Below are positions 42,269-54,008 of a stretch of DNA of 64,000 bases, in pieces. Below the pieces are notes generated by a model. The model worked only from the letters and a program-made list of their open reading frames with translations, ran no database searches and was not told the origin of the DNA. The first letter of the stretch is position 1. Each line of letters starts with the position of its first letter. The DNA comes from Cololabis saira (taxonomy: Eukaryota > Chordata > Actinopteri > Beloniformes > Belonidae). A program made the translations under genes and the position numbers. The stretch spans positions 12,420,942-12,484,941 of the forward strand of contig NC_084587.1 in assembly GCF_033807715.1 (NCBI RefSeq). The letters are read 5' to 3'.

Positions 42269-45200
42269 GACTATGTGATTTATGGCAGACGGGTCTCTAA
42301 AATCATATTTTAACAACAACACACATGCGAAATGATGCGTAACCATGTAAAAAAACAGATTATTTTAAATGGCCGGAATGAAGAAACAAATGTTACCAGA
42401 TAACTGCACTATAAATTTTTTAGAACATAAACAAAAGAAAAGACAAGAACACTTGATTACTACACACAGGTAGCAGAGAATGTAGAGAAAACATTTTTTG
42501 TAATAAATTAACTCATTGTATCTCCACCTTGCTTCACTGATTTCACCTTTGGTATTTCCTTGTTCGCAGTGATTTTACCCAATGCTTTGCACTCCCATTG
42601 TCTGTAGCTTGGATAGAGATTTGACCAACAGCTTCAGATATTTGGCTTGTTTTTTTTATCTCTTAGCAATGGCTCTGTGTCAGCCTGGTGAGCATCTTTG
42701 ACTGGTCTTTGAGTTGTTCACACATATGCATGTAGTCGTAACTCCCAATCAACCATTCCAATTTTCCAATAGCAGAGCTTGCCAACCATTGAGGAGAAAA
42801 GAAAAAGGAAAACATTGCATTAGTCCTGAAACTGTGAACCCACCAGAAAATTGCCTGGTATGCCTGACTGCATCACAGTTCTACATATTCAACTTTTAAG
42901 GTCAAAGTAATTTTCTTATTTCTTCCCATGGTTCTCCACCCATAATTGAATCCGTTGTCAGAGCTCTTAGAGACTCCATTACTTTTTTAAATGTATTTCC
43001 ACAACACAAAATTAGTTGTTGGTAAGAGACATAGCATTTGTATGCACAGGGAAATCAGTGATGAACAGGAGGAAAGGCAACATTTATTTGTGAAATAAAA
43101 ACACAATGGCTTGAAAAGTTGAGTGACAAAGTGACAGGGAAGCCTCCAACCAGATCAAACTAATTTCCCTCAGACTAGGGAAACAAAGTGGCTGTATGAC
43201 CATGTTTGGGGAGTTGGACTCAACCTCTCACTATGCATCCTCCCTGCTTTTGGTCACTGATTTGCTACCCAGAGTTCGTGCATCTGTGCGTGCAGTGCAC
43301 CTCCTTTCCTTGTCTAGGCACACCGCTGAGAAAGAGCTACGTGTTGCCATACGGCTCCACCTTTCAACAGGAGTCTGTACACTGATCTCCCCAAGACTGC
43401 AGAGAAAGCAATAAAATAAACAGCTTCACTGCCGAGTGACGGAACAAAATACAACTATTTTGGCAAGGCCCGTGGCGATACCAATAAGGCATGATTTGAC
43501 ACAGATGCTCTACAAATTGCAAACAATTTTCTGTTTTGTGTTGACTTATAGTCAAATAATGAGGCTTCTGTTAAAGGAGAGGGCATATGCTACATAGGAT
43601 ATAAGGCAACAGTTAACCAGCTTTGTAAGAAAAATTCTAATTAGTTTGAATGTTCTTTCTGGTGTTTACCAGTGACAGCAGCAGTGTTTAATCAGTTGAT
43701 TGACTTCTCACACACATCCCTAATTGAGACAATACAGAGAGAAAATAGAGCTTACTTGTGTCAATACAAGCAACCTCTGTTAGTGCCTATAAATTACACA
43801 TATCCATCAGTATAAATACAGTTTAATTAGGTACACAGCCCTGGTCTAATTAGGTACTAGCCAGCCTCTCAGCAAAACGTGAAATAGTAATGAAAGTAAA
43901 ATCTGTTTATTTGGACTGATGGATAATTTGCTTGCATATATTGAGCTGGTTAATGCAGTTTTCAAAGTAATGTGTTGCGGGGAAACATGTCAGTTGTGTC
44001 TTCTGCATGGTTTCTGTTCTTAATGTGTGAACTTCCAAAACCATGTCCATGTGGATTTTACCATTAAAAAAATTTAACATGTTCCAGAACTAATATATTT
44101 CATCAGAAATTAGGCGACCCCTGGGGAGCCAGCTCAGAGAGAGATCTTGAGAAAGCATTTTTTTGCTCGTTCTCACCAGTATGCATGGTTTATTCCGATT
44201 AGTCCTTAAATGTATTTAGGGAACGAGAGATACTATCTTTCACATGCCCTCTGATCTCCTCTTGCCCAATAAGCTTGCTGCCACTCTAAAAATCACACCT
44301 CCTCCCCACCTCCTACCTGTCAGCTCCAATTCTACAGATAGAGAGCTAAGTTTTAATCATCACTCTCAATATCTCTTTGAACACCTAAGCAGAGATTGAT
44401 TAGATTGGAGCCTTGATGCCAGAACTCAAGTGTTTTGTTGTTGCTGCGAGAGTTGATTATCTGAACAACATTTTAGATAACTAACAGAGAGAACAAGAGG
44501 CAATGCTTTTTGTGGTAGATTGACAAAGTTGAAATTCTGAAGATCAAAGAAAAATGTCACTGATTTCATAAATTTAATTCTTAACCAGCCTGCATATTTT
44601 ATGGTTAGAAATGTGGCTTTCCTTAAATTAATACATCTCAAGAATGTGCAGTTCGTATTCTTTTCCACACAAATCTGCTATGTCCCAGAATTTTCAGAAG
44701 CATTACTATGGGTGTGTATCATCCCAATCTGTTTGAACCATGTGCTCTTGCAAATCACATTTCTGTACCTTGTTTTTTTTTTTTAGTGTATACGTCTCTG
44801 TACTTTTTTGCATTTGTTGTTCTTCGTTAGAAAGCCACGTCTCTGTAAATAACAGACACACAGCAATCTTTCACGTGGAATCTACTGGCTCTAAATGTAT
44901 CCACCTTACTCTCCAGCGAGCTAGGTCTTACAGCTTTTAACAGACATGTAAATGTAAACTGGGACACATAATACTCAATAAGCCCTGAAGTATGTTATAC
45001 TGTATGAGAAAGTGTGCAGTATCTAGTCTCGGAGCTCGCACATAGTCAAAAGAGTTCAAACTGACTAGACATTTTTTTCTCTGCCCTATCTTCAGATCTG
45101 ACAGAGTAGGCAGAATCTTTAAGCAAGACATGTGTTAAAGTAACCTATGTTGGTAAAACACTACAGTGCAGATAAGAATGATGAAATAACATTTCCTCTA

Positions 45201-45534
45201 TCAGGTCTAAACTTGGTAAAAAAATACTGTATATTTTCTGCTGGTCTGTTCCTTTATGCTTTGCTTGATTGTTTAGACAATAATGTTAAGATCTGTTACT
45301 TTGAATAACAGTGTTATAACCATGTTTTGTCTTTGTTATCACTCAAATGGCACATGCATGACAAATTCAAACATGGAATTTAAGAGTCAAAAACGTTCTT
45401 GTTAGGATATATTTGGACTCCTAAAGGTCACTTGTGACCGTAGCATTCTGTAAGTAGCAGGTACTATTGTACACTATAACTGCTGGAAGCCTTTTTAAGG
45501 CTACACAGCCCTCTGTCTGGATTTGTTAACTAAA
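42269..45534. other. Unassigned interval
   Basis: About 3.3 kb of AT-rich DNA. No ORF above 81 codons, no TIR pair, LINE tail or LTR that I could identify. Confidence 0.4.
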
Positions 45535-45687
45535 AAAATACAGTTACTCAGTACTTGAGTAGTTTTTTCACCAAGTAGTTTTTTACTTTTACTCAAGTAA
45601 TTATTTGGATGACTACTTTTTACTTCTACTTGAGTCATATTATTCTGAAGTAACAGTACTTTTACTTACCTACCCACCTCTGCTGGT
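45535..45687. mobile_element. DNA transposon fragment, right end
   Basis: CAGTTACTCAGTACTTGAGT, TTTTTACTTTTACTCAAGTA and CTACTTGAGTC repeats end at TACCCACCTCTG, the terminus of a widespread vertebrate element rich in ACTTGAGT motifs. The left CAGAGGTGG end is missing. Confidence 0.6.
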
Positions 45688-46380
45688 GACAGATCTGAGG
45701 AGATCCTTCCACAATGAGCACCCATGCTAGCCCCTATGAGTTGAATCCCTCAGGCTCATTGTGCAGTAATCTTTAAGTAATCTTACCTCTGCACCCATGC
45801 TGCTTCATGAAATGAAACTAAAATTTTCATCTCCGGCAAAAACTGTTACACAGAACATTTCCTACAAAACAGCAACATATAACATACCATTTGATCTTAA
45901 AAGAAATAGCAGAATAAATACGCTTTGTTAGGCTTTAATTCACAGCTCAGAACTCAACTTCACAGACGGTGCTCTCCTCAATTGCACTCTGTCGAGTATC
46001 TGAAGAACTGACAAAACCAATAGATCTATTAGACAGAATCCTGCCGGTACAGCATTCAACAGTTAGGAGTCAGGGCCACGAGTCAGTGAATGTTCTCGGC
46101 TGCACTTGAGCTAATTGATTCTTAACAAGACTTCAGCAGGTGTGCCTGAGGCACGGCACTTTTCAGAGTGACTGGCTGTCACTCTTAAGCTGGTCTGTGT
46201 GAATAGCAAAGGACTCAAAGAGCTTGACATGGCTCTACAGCTCACCCCAATCCCTTGTGAGAAGTGTGTCCAAGCAAAAATTGCTAAAGTATATGATTTT
46301 GATCAGCTTTTATCCCCGGCAATTGGGATGGAGGCCGTTATGATTTTAAGGGTGCTACCTCCAAATTATATTTTGCTCTA

Positions 46381-46480
46381 ATGCTTGGGATCTGGTTAAA
46401 TCATGTTAACTGGTATAGGACAGAATCACAGGAGACATAGATAATTTTAACACAAAGCATGTTTCCTTACTCTGCTGAGG
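46381..46480 (+). repeat. Local direct duplication, copy 1
   Basis: ATGCTTGGGATCTGGTTAAA through AAGCATGTTTCCTTACTCTG recurs at 46859-46962, about 479 bp downstream. Confidence 0.85.
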
Positions 46481-46858
46481 AGCAGTATGAAAAGATTTAG
46501 GTATCTTTCATTTCCCTCCATGTTGTCATTTTACAGGAGATTCCTCAACAAAAAACAAATTGTATATTATATTGTAATGTATATTCTCACTAGAAACTGA
46601 ATCCTCCATAGGTTTGGGTACTATTTTGAGTGTATCCATACAAGCATGCATTCTACATAGTTCTATGCATTGAATATAGGCATTTTGTTGCCTTCAAAAG
46701 ACCATTGACCTCACCTTGAGTCCAATCATATGCTGATCTGCATACTGGGGTTCAACACTGGGATCAGTGTTTTGCCCAAGAGAGTTCAAGTCAATGGGGA
46801 ATCAATCTGCCAACCTTTCCAGCTAGAGGATGGCTGGATCCTCCATAGGAGGATTGCT

Positions 46859-46962
46859 TTAATGCTTGGGATCTGCTTAAATCATGTTAACTGGTGTAGG
46901 ATAGAATCACAGGAGACATAGAATCTAATCTTATCGCAAAGCATGTTTCCTTACTTTGCTGA
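46859..46962 (+). repeat. Local direct duplication, copy 2
   Basis: It is about 90% identical to 46381-46480. The intervening 380 bp are not obviously duplicated. Confidence 0.85.
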
Positions 46963-47022
46963 GGAAAAGAGTCAGAAATTTTCAGCAGTAAATGGCTATG
47001 ATCTGACCAGATTACTTTTAAT

Positions 47023-47652
47023 CAGGGCCGCCGCAAGGGGTGTGCGAACCGTGCGACCGCACGGGGCCTCGCGCCCCAAGGGGCCTCGCGCTATGGGCCG
47101 TTTTTTTTTTTTTTTTTTTCAAAATTTTTTTTTCAAGCATTTTTTTTTTCGTTTTTCTTTCGTTTTTTCCGTTATAAATATCAACAGTCACGTTCCATTA
47201 CAGACCTAAATGTGTACTAGTCTGTGCATATCAATAAATATATGTGCAATGATGCGCGTGTTTGTTCAGACCAAGCGCAGACACAAGCTGCTCTGATCCA
47301 TACAGTGGAGTTGGAACAAACTGTCACATAATGTCGAGAGAACGAGACAGATTCAGGAAATTTCCATCAGGGGATGAAAAAAGAAAAAGAACTAAAGAAA
47401 ATGGGAGAGTTTAATGCCTCTCTGAAAGGCTTGTTTTATAAATTTGTTACAAAAATCACCGATCCGACCGGGTCTCAAGCAGCCGTGGGGCCCCGCGTCG
47501 AGGCAAGAGATGATGATGAGGCAGGGGAAGGTATCCAGTATTTTGCTAATTGGAGAGTTAAAATTGCGCATATAGACACCCGATCCGACCCGAAAAACCC
47601 AAAAACCCCGGCCATTTCGCACAGGGCGTCGCAAATTTCCCAGGCGGCTCTG
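47023..47652 (+). mobile_element. hAT element, 630 bp, with ZMYM-like N-terminal remnant
   Basis: The ends are CAGGGCCGCC and GGCGGCTCTG, inverted with one mismatch. CTTTTAAT is repeated exactly on both sides (47015-47022, 47653-47660). A T23-type run follows the left end. ATG at 47332 begins MSRERDRFRKFPSGDEKRKR, the basic N-terminus typical of ZMYM1-like hAT proteins, before the frame is lost. The remaining transposase is deleted, so it is a deletion derivative of an autonomous element. Confidence 0.9.
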
Positions 47653-47660
47653 CTTTTAAT

Positions 47661-50267
47661 TACATAGATTTGATTTAACTAGTGTTTCCAAAGTAATTAT
47701 TCATTGTTCATTACTTTTCCAGTTGTTGACAGCAAAGATTAGAACTTCTCCTAGCTAATGGCTGTTAGGCCCCCTGATAAATTATAAGTGACAGTAAAAT
47801 TGGTGGTTTTAGGTGGAGGTCAAGGAAAGTTGTGTGATCTGAAGTTGCAAAAGGAAACATTTGTGTGGTTGAGGAAATTGAAAGAGTCTTTTCTTAAAGT
47901 AGATCCGTGATTGTGGATTTCAACTTAAAAAACAATTAATAGTATGCCTCCTTTATCAGGGGAAAAGATCTTGTGATCTACCAATGTTGCTTTTTCAGCC
48001 AAGCCTTTTGCAGGATTTAGTAGCTTTCATCAAAAGTGATGATAAACCAACAGCAGGGGCAGAGAGTTAGGTCAAGGAGATGCAGCAAGGGCCACAAGCC
48101 AGAAGTCAAACCTGGAACACCTGCTATGAGAATATAAACAAATGGACACATTTGTTCACTACAGTACACAAAATTTGTTTTATCTGTCTCTTTAATTTGT
48201 CATCAATTTTCCTCCTACAGTCCACAGAAGTTGTCCACAGTCACGTCGAAGCTTAACTGCTGATGAAATCTGTGTAGTCACAGAAACTTGAAGCTTCTTG
48301 GGGATGGTCTTCTAGCCTTTACCTTTAAGAGGCTTTTCTGAAATGTTTTTTTCCGATCTCCAACAATTCTCTCCTTTTCTTTCTCTGGTCCATGATACCA
48401 AACAGGAGTGATGACTGTCTGATTGCAAGATGAAGAATGAGGCACAATCTAATTGTCTTTAGTCAGTGTTCAGTAAATCTTTATTCAATATTACTTTTGT
48501 TATACTTATTATTTCAGTTATTAAAATGACCATATAGTGACCATTATAGGGTTTTCTTGCTTTAACGGAAGGGTAGCAACTAATCTGTCCATGTGTGTAC
48601 AACCTTTCATCCAACGCAGTTGTCCAGTGCCTTTAGCCAAGACTTTCATCATGCTGAGATAACAAGTGCTACTTTTTCATCCTTAGAATGAAACAAACTG
48701 TTAACTTCCTCAGTCCCAATCTTCTCGCTGTCTCTCTGATCGATTCAGTTCTTTTTTGTAGTTTAAAGTTGGTTGGTTCCACTTCTGTTGAGAACTCGTT
48801 TCACCAACAGTTCCTATAGCCATGCTCCTCTTTAGATGTAAATATCCTCAAATTAAGACGGAAAGTGTTTTCTTTAAGTTAATATTTGTTGTATAAGTTT
48901 AACTTGTGATTAGTTTGGTAGCATCCAAACATTTACTGAACTAACTAGACCTTTGTTTTGTTGTGCTTGATTTGTGCAGCTCAGAAGTTAAGGTGCTTTG
49001 AAGACGCTGTGCCCCATATTGCGCCCCGATGTGCTCCTCATTCATACTGTCAACTTCCAAATTTATATTTATATTCTGTACATGTGAAAGAAATATGCCC
49101 TTGCTCCAGGTTCCGTAATATATGTTAGCTCACTCTCTTTAATTTCACACTTCCCTGGGTTGGCCATGAGCATTGGCTCCTTCAGGCCTGCCCTCCAATG
49201 CTGCAAATGCTTCAGACAGCTGTTGCAATGGATGATGCTTTCATTGGCGTAGATGGTAATATATTCCCTGTAAGTGCACATTAAAAGTAAGTTGCAAAAT
49301 TGACTCCAAGTGGTAAAGAAAGGAAATTATGCAGAAAAGTATTTGGTAAACAGAGTTCACAGCTTGAAAGTAAAGGTCATTGAGATTTGATGAATAGCTA
49401 CAGCATTCAGAAGTAGCTTAAAGTAGGTTTGCTGCTCTTTTTAAGTCAGCTGGGGTGGTTCAGGCAAGTTTATCAGGATGCCTGCATCAAAGTGTTCTAA
49501 TTATGTCTAAAAAACACAGGGCAGGATCACTCAGAATGTGCTGGAGAAAATAGCTAGTGATTGTGCCTTAAGGCAACATAACTTATCCTGCTTCCATCAC
49601 ACCCCACACCTGGATAAGTAGTTTTAAAACTCCTACGAGGAGTTTGTTCCTAATTGGTTGGTTAATTAGAAATATCTAAGTAACAAACGTATACAGTTAA
49701 ATTCCTCACCAATTTAATGCACACCCAAAGTGATGACAATGTGCAGCCTTTTATTCAATAATGTCTTTTTGGGGCAATTCTTGTCGCATTCTTGGTCCAC
49801 CGGATGTTGAGCATTATGTATGTGGAAAAAAAATGTCTTCCCTCCTCCCTAATTCTACTTACTTAGAATTACAGAGTTCATTATATGCAGTGCTTTTAAA
49901 TGGCTGGTTGAACCATTCCCAGCAGCTTTTTTTATTGAAATATAAATTTTCAATTAAAAAAAAAAAGTTTTTTTTTTACTTTGGACCCTTGTTGCTAGGG
50001 AACAGGTTATCGTAGATACATCGTACAAATGTTCCCTGACTCTGACTTTTACATATTCAAATTTCATGAAGCTGTGATTTAAGGACATTTTATGTTAAAA
50101 TCCATGCCAAATGGCCCCATTCATTCGGATGGGGCATTTTACCATGGTGAAAAAAAAACTATTTGTTAATGTAGCCTGAACCGGAACGTGCACCCACACA
50201 TATCATACATCAAAACGATACCAATCAGATATCTACTAAGAGACTAAGAGCTCTCCAGTCTCCCGAC
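47661..50267. other. Unassigned interval
   Basis: About 2.6 kb with no supported genes. Poly-A/T runs occur at 49940-49980. The stretch near 50100 (CAAATGGCCCCATTCATTCG) has no visible terminus. Confidence 0.4.
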
Positions 50268-50472
50268 AGCTCTGGTTGAACGGCCTGACAAACCATCTTC
50301 GATCGCGCTGTTTTCTTTACCGAGATCACAAGAAAAGCCGAGCAGTGATCTCCTCTCCATCCCGTGTTGCTGTCTTGTTTATTTATCTTTACTCCACCAA
50401 CTCGAAATATTGAATCACTTTTCTAAGCGAACGACGCGAACGCAGGCTCAAACAGCAGATTTATCTGCCCCT
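50268..50472 (-). mobile_element. Partial second copy of the Harbinger family, empty hAT site
   Basis: The reverse complement starts AGGGGCAGATAAATCTGCTG after TTA/TAA and continues TTTGAGCCTGCGTTCGCGTC, then AAATAAACAAGACAGCAACA CGG and GGATGGAGAGGAGATCACTG, matching 35458-35631 joined to 36255-36360. It lacks the hAT and ends inside the HARBI1-like region. Confidence 0.85.
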
Positions 50473-50735
50473 TTAATCTGATTGGTTTACGAGTAAATCG
50501 TCCCCCACGTGGGGTCCGCTCTTATGATGACAAAGGAAGATATCTGATTGGTTGCAGATCCTTCCATGTTAAAAAAAAACGCATGTGTGAATCGAGTCAC
50601 GTCAGGGGAGTCTCACGCAACTCAAAGTCAAACGCAAATCCAGCGCAGTTCACAGACAAAAAAAAAACGTTTTTAAATCAGGTTATATTTGTGTGCGCAT
50701 CAAAAATACATTTGTGTATCTTGTCCTACACACGT

Positions 50736-50797
50736 GTGAATTATTCTGTGCATTTGTGAATCGGTCTGTGCATTTGTGAATCATTCTGTGCATTTGT
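50736..50797. repeat. 20-bp tandem repeat, ~3 copies
   Basis: Unit TTCTGTGCATTTGTGAATCA with minor variants, immediately left of the integrase remnant. Confidence 0.9.
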
Positions 50798-51296
50798 CCT
50801 GTTGTGAAAGCTCTCACTAAATTCTTTTCAACTTTTGGCTTGCCTAAAACTATTCAGAGTGACCAAGGTACAAACATCATGTCTAAACTCTTTGCACAGG
50901 TAATGAAAGAGCTAAAGGTTAAACATGTAAAATCGAGTCCTTACCATCCAGAGTCCCAAGGTGCGCTTGAGAGGTTCCACCAAACCTTAAAATCCATGAT
51001 GCGCAAATACTGCCTGGAGTCTAACAGAGAGTGGGATGAGGGCTTCCCTCTTCTGTTATTTGCCGTGCGTGAAACTCCTCAAGAGTCGTTAGGTTTCAGT
51101 CCCTGTGATTTGGTCTTCGGCCATACCGTGCGCGGTTCTCCTCAAAGAGAAGTGGTTGTCAGAGTCGCCAAAAACTGAGCATAATGTGCTGGATTATGTC
51201 AGTTCTTTTCGTGAGCGTCTCAACCGTGTGTGTCAGTTAGTCCGTGACAATTTGGCACAAAGCCGAACTAAAATGAAGCGTCGTTACAGAGGTTAG
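50798..51296 (+). pseudogene. Ty3/gypsy integrase fragment, upstream of RT
   Basis: The frame reads KALTKFFSTFGLPKTIQSDQ then GTNIMSKLF and SSPYHPESQGALERFHQTLK. This is the DDE core end: D of QSDQGTNF-type, and the E of ALERFHQTLK. It continues through EWDEGFPLLLFAVRE to FGHTVRGSP, shifts frame near 51140, and goes on to a CQLVRDNLAQSRTKMKRRYR-like C-terminal segment. The N-terminal HHCC finger and first D are absent. RT sequence of the same general element type follows at once, so the pol order is IN-RT-RH. Confidence 0.88.
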
Positions 51297-51299
51297 CTA

Positions 51300-52500
51300 T
51301 TTGGTTGAACATGGTTTAGCAGTTCCCAGTACAAGTGCATGGAGCTCCCCCTTTGTTCTGGTTCCGAAACCAATAACACTCCTTGTTTTTGTAATGATTA
51401 CAGAAAGGTAAATTCCGTCACTAAACCCAACTCTTTTCCTCTCCCCAGAATGGAAGATTGCATAGATTGTGTAGGCTCTGCCAAATATGTGACAAAACTG
51501 GATATGTTAAAAGGTTATTGGTATATAGGTTCCTTTAACACCACCGGCCTCCGAAATATCAGCTTTTGTCACTCCCGATACCTTCCTCCAGTACACCGTT
51601 TTGCCATTCGGGCTGCGTAATGCTCCCGCTACTCTCCAACGGTTAATGCATGTCGTATTATCTGGTGTTGAAAATTGTGAGGCTTATTTAGATGATGTAG
51701 TTGCCTATTCCTCCACCTGGTCCGACCATCTCCACACACTGTCCCTCATCTTCAACCGTCTTCGGGAGGCCTCTCTCACACTCAACCTTGCAAAATGTGA
51801 GTTTGGCAAGGCCACTGTCACTTATCTAGGAAAACGGGTTGGTCAGGGGCAGGTGCGTCCGTTGGCCGAAAAAGTGCAGGTGGTTATTGATTTCCCGGTC
51901 CCATAGTCCAAGAAAGCACTGCGCCGTTTTCTTGGAATGTGTGGATATTATCGTGGTTTCTGTCGAAACTTTTCTGAAGTGGTGGCTCTTCTCACAAGCC
52001 TAGTTAGTTCCTTGAAAGCATTTGTTTGGTCCCCTGCTTGCCAGGCTGCCCTCGAGTCTGCCAAGGCGTTACTGTGTAGTGCACTTATCCCCGCTGCGCC
52101 CTGCTTTACGCGACCCTTTAAACTAGAGGTTGACCCCAGCGCATGCGGCGCCAGTGCGGTTCTCTCGCAAGAGGATGATCAGGCTATTGACCACACTGTT
52201 TGATACTTCTCAAGAAAGTTTAATAAGCACCAGCTTAATTATAGCACTATTGAGAAGGAAGCTCTTGCCCTCCTGCTTGGTCTTCAGCATTTCGAGGTTT
52301 ATCTTGGGTCTAGTTCACAGCCTGTACAAGTGTACACAGATCACAACCCATTAGTATTCCTCGCACATATGCGTAATTCTAATCAGCGGCTTATGCGCGG
52401 GTCTCTTCTCCTGCAGGATTTCAATCTGCAGATTCACCACAAAAAGGGCATAGAAAATGTGATAGCAGACGCTTTGTCTAGGTGTTCCTCAGATCCATAG
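51300..52500 (+). pseudogene. Ty3/gypsy reverse transcriptase-RNase H, degenerate
   Basis: It begins YLVEHGLAVPSTSAWSSPFV and continues with DYRKVNSVTKPNSFPLPRME, YVTKLDMLKGYW, VLPFGLRNAPATLQRLM, catalytic YLDDVVAYS, then LRRFLGMCGYYRGFCRNFSE. The RNase H has FKLEVDPSACGASAV, YSTIEKEALALLLGLQHFE, VYTDHNPLVFL and ENVIADALSRC. Frameshifts near 51525 and 51600 and stops at about 51904 and 52201 kill it. A ~200-residue linker usual between IN and RT in this fish family is missing. Confidence 0.9.
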
Positions 52501-52543
52501 GAATTAAACATTTAGGGGTATGTTTAATTCTTGGGTGTGAGGG

Positions 52544-52940
52544 TGTTATGACTGTGGTCATATTTTGTAGTCTGTCTGCTCTGTGTGTGTGTGTGCCCTG
52601 TGCTTTTCTTGTCAGTTTAATATGCAGATAGGTGTGTGCCATAGCCGTGCGGTCATTGGTCGGAAGGTTCCATGCCCTGGGCGGTGATTGGCTGAAACCG
52701 ACAACCACCGGATACATAAGGAGCCAAGATGGCGGCCACCGGCAAGCTGCAAGCACTCTCATCCTCCTCCTCTCCCAACCGGCCACACGGGTTTATTTAG
52801 TTAGGGAGGTACGTCTGGTGTCATTTGTTTCTTTTGTTTGTCTGGTCGGTTACTTACTCCTAAGACAGGATCCTTTTGTTTGTTACTTTGGCCTTAGTCC
52901 ACCCTGAAGGCTAGTAACTCTCAGTCTCAGTTACTTTTCA
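52544..52940 (+). mobile_element. Probable 3' LTR of the gypsy relic
   Basis: TGTTATGACTGTGGTCATAT starts just after a purine-rich GGGTGTGAGGG tract, which fits a polypurine tract and LTR start, 44 bp after the RNase H stop. A GGATACATAAGGAGC TATA-like box lies near 52710. The right end (TTACTTTTCA) is a guess; there is no second LTR to compare. Confidence 0.45.
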
Positions 52941-52973
52941 ATATATTTATATGATCATGTATTTATTTTTGTA

Positions 52974-53211
52974 TGTGGCAGGGTGGAGGAGCAGCCACTC
53001 AGCTGATTGGGCACAGGTGTGCCCAATCAATCTCTCCACCCTGCCTGGCTACATAAGCAGCGGCTGCACACCAGCCAAGGGGTCTCTGCTGGGAGGAAGG
53101 AGAGCTGCTGAAGGTGCTGGCACATGTGTCTCGGTGAATAAAACGTTTCCTGCACGAAACCCTGTGTCCTCTGTCCTGTCGGGTGACCACAAGTAGCAAG
53201 CCCTTGCTACA
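52974..53211 (+). mobile_element. LTR (238 bp) of the tRNA-Lys-primed family
   Basis: It starts TGTGGCAGGGTGGAGG and ends CCCTTGCTACA. It shares with the LTR at 8824-9069 the CTACATAAGCAGCGGCTGCA TATA region, the GTGAATAAAACG polyadenylation signal and CCCTGTGTCCTCTGTCCTGT. The middle has an inverted GGGCACAGGTGTGCCC. Confidence 0.88.
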
Positions 53212-53212
53212 G

Positions 53213-53230
53213 TGGCACCCAACGTGGGGC
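53213..53230 (+). promoter_or_regulatory. Primer-binding site, tRNA-Lys(CUU) type
   Basis: TGGCACCCAACGTGGGGC, one mismatch from the tRNA-Lys CUU complement, one base after the LTR. It carries a different mismatch from the copy at 8805, so the consensus is the perfect site. Confidence 0.85.
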
Positions 53231-53238
53231 CCGACAGG

Positions 53239-53525
53239 ATGGAGGAGGAATGCGGGGAGCGGACCCTGGAGACGCTGGCACAGGTACTGGCAGACCTGGC
53301 AGCCCTGTAGCAGAGCCATGGGGAGCGGCAGACTGGAGGCGCTGGTGGCGCAGCAGCCGGCAGGCCGTGAGGCGGAGGCTGCAGGCCGCAAAGCGACGGC
53401 TCCTGAAGCGGCCCCAGCGACGGCGGTACCCGCAGCGCGACCCACCCCGGCACCACGCCGGAGGTTCGCCACTGCGGTCCCGGGGGATGCGGCCCCGGGG
53501 GATGCGGTCCCGGGGGATAAGGAGA
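53239..53525 (+). pseudogene. gag-like start of the tRNA-Lys-primed element, broken
   Basis: ATG at 53239 opens MEEECGERTLETLAQVLADL and AAL before a TAG at 53308. Continued translation gives the same coiled-coil and Ala/Pro-rich region as at 8255-8823, with a CCCGGGGGATGCGGC-type short repeat at the end. Sequence identity is lost after about 53525. Confidence 0.7.
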
Positions 53526-53559
53526 AATATTGAATGATTTTGTTGATTTTTGAGAGTCA

Positions 53560-53690
53560 CATTTATTGGGGCCCCTGTTGTGGAATATGTACTGACGGCG
53601 CGAGGGCAATGAAAGCCCTTCACAGTGGTCTGGTAAAACAGGTGCAAGCGGTTGCTCCCGCCGCTGTTTGGAAGCCCTGTGCCACGCCCC
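53560..53690 (+). pseudogene. hAT transposase fragment (ZBED5-like)
   Basis: The frame reads GICTDGARAMKALHSGLVKQ then VQAVAPAAVWKPC, the second catalytic aspartate block of ZBED5/GTF2IRD2-type hAT transposases (TDGA-AM). Only ~40 residues survive. It is of the same broad type as the element at 9.3-11.9 kb but on the other strand. Confidence 0.7.
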
Positions 53691-53706
53691 CCACTGTGGC
53701 GTGGGG

Positions 53707-53741
53707 GACTGTACAGTTATATACTGTTGAACTGTACAGTC
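53707..53741. repeat. 12-bp perfect inverted repeat, 11-bp loop
   Basis: GACTGTACAGTT and AACTGTACAGTC. The arms themselves contain the palindrome ACTGTACAGT. Confidence 0.85.
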
Positions 53742-54008
53742 TGGCATAGTTTATTGCTTTTATACTGCGATTGGTGCCAAGTACGGTCTAAAACAGCCTT
53801 TCAAACAGAAATGTGTCACTAATATCAGTTTTTTCCACTGCCAATCACGTGAATATGGTGTATATACAGTGTTGAATCATACTTCTACTGATAACTTCTG
53901 CAACCTACGATTCCTGAAGGCAACATGACTGAGGAACGTCCCCCGCCTTCTCTGTTCTGCTGTCACTCATGATGCCACGCCCCTCTCAGTTGAAGCCACG
54001 CCCCCCAC

